DNA of 64,000 nucleotides from NCBI RefSeq assembly GCF_027579695.1, contig NC_083571.1, positions 73,078,279 through 73,142,278 on the forward strand, in the 5' to 3' direction. Shown piece after piece: positions 58,863 to 64,000 of this stretch. Made by a program: the position numbers and the translations under genes. How positions within the stretch are numbered: the stretch's first letter is position 1; every line of letters starts with the position of its first letter. Under the pieces are notes generated by a model. The model was given only the letters and a program-made list of their open reading frames with translations. It ran no database searches and was not told where the DNA came from. This stretch comes from Neoarius graeffei (Eukaryota; Chordata; Actinopteri; Siluriformes; Ariidae).

Positions 58863-59785
58863 AGGCTACATCCACATGACAACGGCAACGAGATTTTTTT
58901 TTTTTAAATATCGCGTCCACATGGGCAACGGATCAGTAAAATATCAGGTTCATATGGCAACGCAACGCTTGCTGAAAACGATGCAATACACATGCCACAC
59001 CTCTACGTGCGCTGTAAGATGGTCCCATCGGAGACACCAGAACAATAGAAGTAGATGCATGCGCATAACTGCGCATGCGCACAGTGACTGTCACTGTCAC
59101 ACGCACACACTTTCTCACTCCCTATCCTATGGATATAGTCCCTTTAAATCACGTGCTCATTTTTTGAATGGAGACGCGGAAAGAGGAATGAATGGGGGTA
59201 GATGGAAGCCGGTACGCCAACATTCTGATATCCTCCAGAATTCTTTAATGGTCCGGAATAAATTGAATGCTACAAGTTGATGGATTACCTTGTTCTTCTA
59301 TGCCCTTTTGGAGGAATGTATTGTCGGACTTAAACCAACATCTGAAGAGGTGAGATCGCTCCTTTTTTTTCCCTATTTTCACTGGCGGGATTGACTCTGC
59401 CCTAAGGGCTATTCTCTCACTCTCTCTCTCTCTCTTTCTTTCTCTCACTTTGCACCATTACACAATAAATATTCACAGTGAAAATATTTTGTAAGCGCGT
59501 TTCATGAACCAAGTTATAGGATTTGTTGACAACTCGCATCGAGTTCGTTACACTTCTACCCGGCGTGAAGCACATGTGGTTGTGACGTCATCGTAAACAA
59601 ATCCGTTCTACTCATCCAGACGACTTCGCAACGGCTCCGTTGCCAGATTTTTTCACTCTGGAACCCGTTCTCAAAAGATTTCGTTTTGGGGCCCCCAAAA
59701 CGCCGGTGCCGTGTGGATGCCAGGCCGAAACGATAAACAATTTTATCAGATTCACCTGAATCCGTTGCCATGTGGACAGGGCCTA
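58863..59785. mobile_element. MITE-like element
   Basis: Left end GAGGCTACATCCACATGACA and right end (reverse complement) TAGGCCCTGTCCACATGGCA share TCCACATGNCAACGG. A TC microsatellite at 59416-59450 is inside. No gene is visible. Confidence 0.6.
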
Positions 59786-60976
59786 AAAGTTAAAGTTGAA
59801 TCACACTGTAGGATTTCCTGCAATGTAGGACTGCTCGACAGACATGTCTGACATCCCCTCCTACCGTAGGATGCTTCGCGGATGTAGGACCGTTTATCAG
59901 AACACCGGGCCCTAAACACCGCCCTCTTCCTATAAAAGCTCACTACACAGGGTGTCACTATGTAGTGAAGTGAGTGAAGAACATGATGGCATTTGGAAGT
60001 TAACCAATGTGAAGTAAAGGCATGTTTCACTTCCAGTTGAGTTAAGGGTCTAGATTTCAAAATACATGTTGAATTTACCTCAGTGAAATTAATTTACTAA
60101 AGAGCTTAGATCCAATTATTGATGAGACCCAGTCTGGATTTATGAGAAGGAGACATATCTCCAATAATATCTGGCTTGTTTTAGACGTAATCAGTTATTT
60201 ATTCTTGTGTCCTGATGACAGTCTCATCTTCTTCCTGAACTTCTATAAAGCCTTTGATACTATAGAACATAACTTTATATTTCACACAATTAAACATTTT
60301 GGATTTGGTGAATATTTTTGCAAAGCTGTTAAAACTATGTATTCCAAAGGTAACAGCTGCATCAGACTAAAAAATGGGACTTCTCTGAGATTTGAATTAC
60401 AGCGAGGTGTCCGGTAGGGCTGCCCTGCATATCCCTATTTATTCATTCTATGCACACAACTACTTTCCATCCATATTAAAAATAGCCCATTAAAAGGTAT
60501 CTTCATCGCAGATCGAGAAATTATAATTAGCCAGCTGGCAGACGATACTACATTATTCTTAAAAGATGCTACCCAAGTTCCCATTGCTATCCAAACAACA
60601 GATATATTCTCTGCAGCTTCTGGACTCTGCTTAAACCTGAAGAAATGTGAGCTATTTCCTCTTAAAGACTGTGACACTCCCCACATCTGCAACATACTGT
60701 ACCAATCAAAGACAAGCTCCGTTATGTCGGGATTACCATTGTGAGAAATCAGGTAGATAGATGCTCTGAAAACTTAAATTTAATTATTGATAAGACAAGG
60801 AAAAAAAACTTAACCAATGGCTTCAGAGAGATTTATCCTTGAAAGGACGAATATTACTGACAGAGGTAGAAGGATTATCCCGTCTTACATATACAGCTAC
60901 CCGCCTGTCTGTCAGCAAGCAGCTCTGTAATGCCATTGATAAGTTACTGCTTAATTTTATTTGGGAAAACAAGATA

Positions 60977-62502
60977 CAGTGGTACTTGAAAGTTTGTGAA
61001 CCCTTTAGAATTTTCTATACTTCTGCATAAATATGACCTACTTGGTCATTTATTTATTGAGGAAAATGATCCAATATTACTATCTGTGAGTGGCAAAAGT
61101 ATGTGACCCTCTAGGATTAGCAGTAAATTTGAGGGTGAAATTAGAGTCAGGTGTTTTCAATCAATGGGATGACAATCAGGTGTGAGTGGGCACCCTGTTT
61201 TATTTAAAGAACAGGGATATATCAAAGTCTGATCTTCACAACACATGTTTGTGGAAGTGTATCATGGCATGAACACAGGAGATTTCTGAGGACCTCAGAA
61301 AAAGCGTTGTTGATATTCATCAGGCTGGAAAAGGTTACAAAACCATCTCTAAAGAGTTTGGACTCCACCAATCCACAGTCAGACAGATTGTGTACAAATG
61401 GAGGAAATTCAAGACCATCGTTACCCTCCCCAGGAGTGGTCGACCAACAAAGATCACTCCAAGAGCAAAGCGTGGAATAGTCGGCAAGGTCACAAAGGAC
61501 CACAGGGTAACTTCTAAGCAACTGAAGGCCTCTCTCGCATTGGCTAATGTTCATGAGTCCACCATCAGGAGAACACTGAACAACAATGGTGTGCATGGCA
61601 GGGTTGCAAGGAGAAAGCCACTGCTCTCCAAAAAGAACATTGCTGCTCATCTGCAGTTTACTAAAGATCACGTGGACAAGCCAGAAGGCTATTGGAAAAA
61701 AAGTTTTGTGGACAGATGAGACCAAAATAGAACTTTTTGGTTTAAATGAGAAGCGTTATGTTTGGAGAAAGGAAAACACTGCATTCCAGCATAAGAACCT
61801 TATCCCATCTGTGAAACATGGTGGTGGTAGTATCATGGTTTGGGCCTGTTTTGCTGCATCTGGGCCAGGATGGCTTGCCATCATTGATGGAACAATGAAT
61901 TCTGAATTATACCAGCAAATTCTAAAGGAAAATGTCAGGACATCTGTCCATGAACTGAATCTCAAGAGAAGGTGGGTCATGCAGCAAGACAACAACCCTA
62001 AGCACACAAGTTGTTCTACCAAAGAATGGTTAAAGAAGAATAAAGTTAATGTTTTGGAATGGCCAAGTCAAAGTCCTGACCTTAATCCAATCGAAATGTT
62101 GTGGAAGGACCTGAAGCGAGCAGTTCATGTGAGGAAACCCACCAACATCCCAGAGTTGAAGCTGTTCTGTACGGAGGAATGGGCTAAAATTCCTCCAAGC
62201 CGGTGTACAGGACTGATCAACAGTTACTGGAAATGTTTAGTTGCAGTTATTGCTGCACAAGGGGGTCACACCAGATACTGAAAGCAAAGGTTCACATACT
62301 TTAGCCACTCACAGATATGTAATATTGGATCATTTTCCTCAATAAATAAATGACCAAGTATAACTTTTTTTTTGGTCTCATTTATTTAACTGGGTTCTCT
62401 TTATCTACTTTTAGGACTTGTGTGAAAATCTGATTTATTAGGTCATATTTATGCAGAAATATAGAAAATTCTAAAGGGTTCACAAACTTTCAAGCAGCAC
62501 TG
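60977..62502 (+). mobile_element. Tc1-like transposon, nearly intact
   Basis: Ends CAGTGGTACTTGAAAGTTTG and, reverse-complemented, CAGTGCTGCTTGAAAGTTTG, with TA at 60975-60976 and 62503-62504. The inner repeats (ATAAATGACCAAGTA and TAATATTGGATCATTTTCCT) extend the inverted ends to over 150 bp. Removing the element and one TA joins the L1 frame without a gap. Confidence 0.93.
61264..62281 (+). pseudogene. Tc1 transposase with two lesions
   Basis: About 339 codons. The paired-type DNA-binding half includes TQEISEDLRKSVVDIHQAGK and SRRTLNNN-like IRRTLNNNGVHGRVARRKPL. The catalytic DD34E residues all survive: VLWTDETKIELFG, VMQQDNNPKHTSC and SQSPDLNPIEMLWKDLK. Lesions: codon 3 is TGA (61270-61272), probably a CGA deaminated at a CpG, and a one-base shift at the A7 run 61696-61702 separates the two halves. 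No other stop is present, so the copy is young. Confidence 0.9.
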
Positions 62503-63799
62503 TACATTATGTGAAAAAGTCTGTTGTTATGAACACTTATGATTCTGGTGGTCTAAACTTTCTTGATTTCACTACCCTTAATAATACCTTTAAAATTAAT
62601 TGGATAAAACAGTTTCTACATAGTCCCACATCCACATGGAACTTTATACCCAGGTACATTTTCTCTACGATTGGAGGCCTTGATTATATGTGATTATAAA
62701 ATAGAGAAACTCCCCCTAATCCTGTCCAATTTCCACAAACAAATACTCTTGGCATGGTCATTAATTTATAAACTCAACTTCTCCCCATATAGATGCTTCA
62801 TCTGGAATAATCAGCACATTAAATATAAAAATAAATCCTTATTTTTTCAATCCTGGTTCAATAATAACATAATTCTAGTAACCCAGCTACTCAATGATGA
62901 TGGAAATCTGCTAAGTTATTCTGAGTTCCTTCAAACATTTGGTATTCCTGTTACCCCAAAAAGAGTTTGTCATTGTAATGGATGCCATTCCCTCTGGTGT
63001 CCTAACCCTTCCAAGAGGGGCTGAAAAACCAGTTTGCTTACCATCTCTGGACCCCATATTGACCTCAGTGGGTCATGTATGCTTCTCTGTCACATCCAAA
63101 AACAATAATCGCAATATTCACGCATTATTCCAGGCAGATACCACCACTATCCTCTCTGTGGTTCAGTACTAGACTGGTCTTGTTGGTGACCTGAATTCGA
63201 GCAGTGTGTGGAACCTCCCATCCAGATACTTCCTTACAAACAAAGTAAGGGAGGTGTCTTTCAAACTGATTCATAGATACTATCCTGCCAAACATTATAT
63301 ACTTAAGTTTAAGAGAGACATTTGTGTGGACTGTTCATTGTGTGAGACGGACCCGGAAACAATAATGCACCTGTTCTGGCAATGTCCCTTTACCATTACA
63401 TTCTGGACAGAAATAACCCGGTACATTACAGCCAAGCTTGGCTCTGATTTTTCTCTGTGTTGGAAATAGGTACTGTTTGGTTTCCATAACAACAAAAGCA
63501 AAAAACAGAGTTATATATAATACATTTGCTGATCATTTTAGGAAAATACCATATTCATAAAGCAAAGTTTAGTCATTCAAACCCTTCGTTTATAGCATTT
63601 GAAAAGGAAACTGAACAGTATATCAAAAATTATCTCTGATTCTAAAAACAAGAAAGCTGCTAAAACTTTTCATTTGTTCTCATTATTCAATGTTTTTATT
63701 TGAAAACTCCCCCGGCTCTTGGTTTGTTGTTTGTGTTTGTATTAATAACTGTATTTGTATTTTGTTGTTTTCAATAAAAAAAACCCTCAGTGAAATTAA

Positions 63800-64000
63800 A
63801 GACAGACTACCTTTCAGATTTTTCAAGTGTAGGTCATAAAAAGAATTTTCCCCGACACCCAATTATTTTTGTTTAGTGGACCGAAAGCCACTGAATTCGA
63901 GTCACAGACTTCCATTTATTTATTTATTTATAGAACAATTAATGAATTTAGGGCCACACAGCCCTAAATTCTCTGCTATTTTTTCCTGCTTCACCATGAC
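63800..64000 (-). mobile_element. TTAA-flanked element, copy 3 (runs off the window)
   Basis: Reverse-orientation end of the same family as 17802-18597: ACTACCTTTCAGATTTTTCA at the edge, then AGTGGACCGAAAGCCACTGA and the mirrored AATTTAGGGCCACAC. TTAA precedes it at 63796-63799. The remainder lies outside the window. Confidence 0.75.

Larger units (their letters stand above)
57025..59906. mobile_element. Unclassified 2.9-kb DNA element with satellite core
   Basis: Inverted ends GGTGTTCTGATAAAC (57027-57041 and the reverse complement at 59892-59906), with GTCCTACA following on both. Copy A lacks the whole element. It contains a tandem array (58115-58830) and a nested MITE (58863-59785). No transposase is recognisable. 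Target duplication unresolved. Confidence 0.7.
54794..59992. repeat. Direct duplication unit, copy B
   Basis: Same start (CTAAACGCTGTGAAGCAGGA) and same end (GAAGAACATGATGGCAT) as copy A, but 5.2 kb long because of four private insertions: a LINE tail (54833-55186), SINEs at 55637 and 56254, and a 2.9-kb DNA element at 57025-59906. Confidence 0.9.
60100..63469 (+). pseudogene. L1-like reverse transcriptase and C-terminal region
   Basis: RT motifs: DETQSGFMRRRHISNNIWLV, LIFFLNFYKAFDTIEHNFIF (the usual D of xFxKAFD is Y here) and ISQLADDTTLFLKDAT (active site ADD). After the Tc1 the frame resumes with HYVKKSVVMNTYDSGGLNFL. Further on are SLFFQSWFNNNIILVTQLLN and a CCHC-type end, VDCSLCETDPETIMHLFWQC. 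Several frameshifts (near 60416, 60720, 62690 and 63020) make it non-functional. The motifs resemble the Tx1/L1 lineage of fish. Confidence 0.75.
60093..63784 (+). mobile_element. L1-like LINE, 5'-truncated, split by a Tc1
   Basis: Perfect 15-bp target duplication CCTCAGTGAAATTAA at 60078-60092 and 63785-63799, with a poly(A)-like tail (TTCAATAAAAAAAACC) at the 3' end. Only the pol 3' half is present. Confidence 0.88.

Overview
The window is a vertebrate nuclear segment, almost certainly from a ray-finned fish. It carries two spliced host genes with short exons and long introns, fish-type Tc1, hAT, P-like, Kolobok-like and ISL2EU-like DNA transposons, several LINE clades, and 17 copies of one tRNA-derived SINE with a (GAGAT)n-type tail. 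I associate that SINE with catfishes, so a siluriform is my best guess (inference, not tested).

Host genes: slc44a1 (choline transporter-like protein 1) runs on the + strand from 9129 to 35384. All 16 coding exons can be assembled with consistent phases into 653 codons plus a stop. aptx (aprataxin) runs on the - strand from 42684 to 36434 in 8 coding exons (335 codons plus stop). The two genes are tail to tail, with about 1 kb between their stop codons holding both sets of poly(A) signals and one SINE. No other host gene is supported.

Region by region: 1-8800 is intergenic and repeat-built. A fold-back element is split by a 3.7-kb hAT (perfect 8-bp target duplication), which contains an ISL2EU-like element, which contains an 18-unit 30-bp minisatellite held between near-perfect inverted repeats. 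8800-35800 is slc44a1; its introns hold a hAT carrying a restriction-like-endonuclease LINE, TTAA-flanked elements, another hAT with nested elements, an L2/CR1-type LINE and a hAT with a nested Tc1 MITE. 36300-45000 is aptx with a Kolobok-like THAP fragment and SINEs in its introns.

44979-59992 is the most unusual part. A P-element-like transposon (47077-54793) with four recognisable THAP/coiled-coil exons sits exactly between two direct copies of a unit that was about 2 kb. The P-like ends carry no matching target duplication, but the base blocks on its two sides recur at the far ends of the two copies. That is the footprint expected if aberrant P-type transposition made the duplication. Each copy later received its own insertions, so each serves as the empty-site control for the other. 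60078-63799 is a 5'-truncated L1-like LINE with a 15-bp target duplication, interrupted by a nearly intact Tc1 element.

All reading was by eye. Family names rest on remembered motifs and on target-site and terminal-repeat structure, not on a database search.
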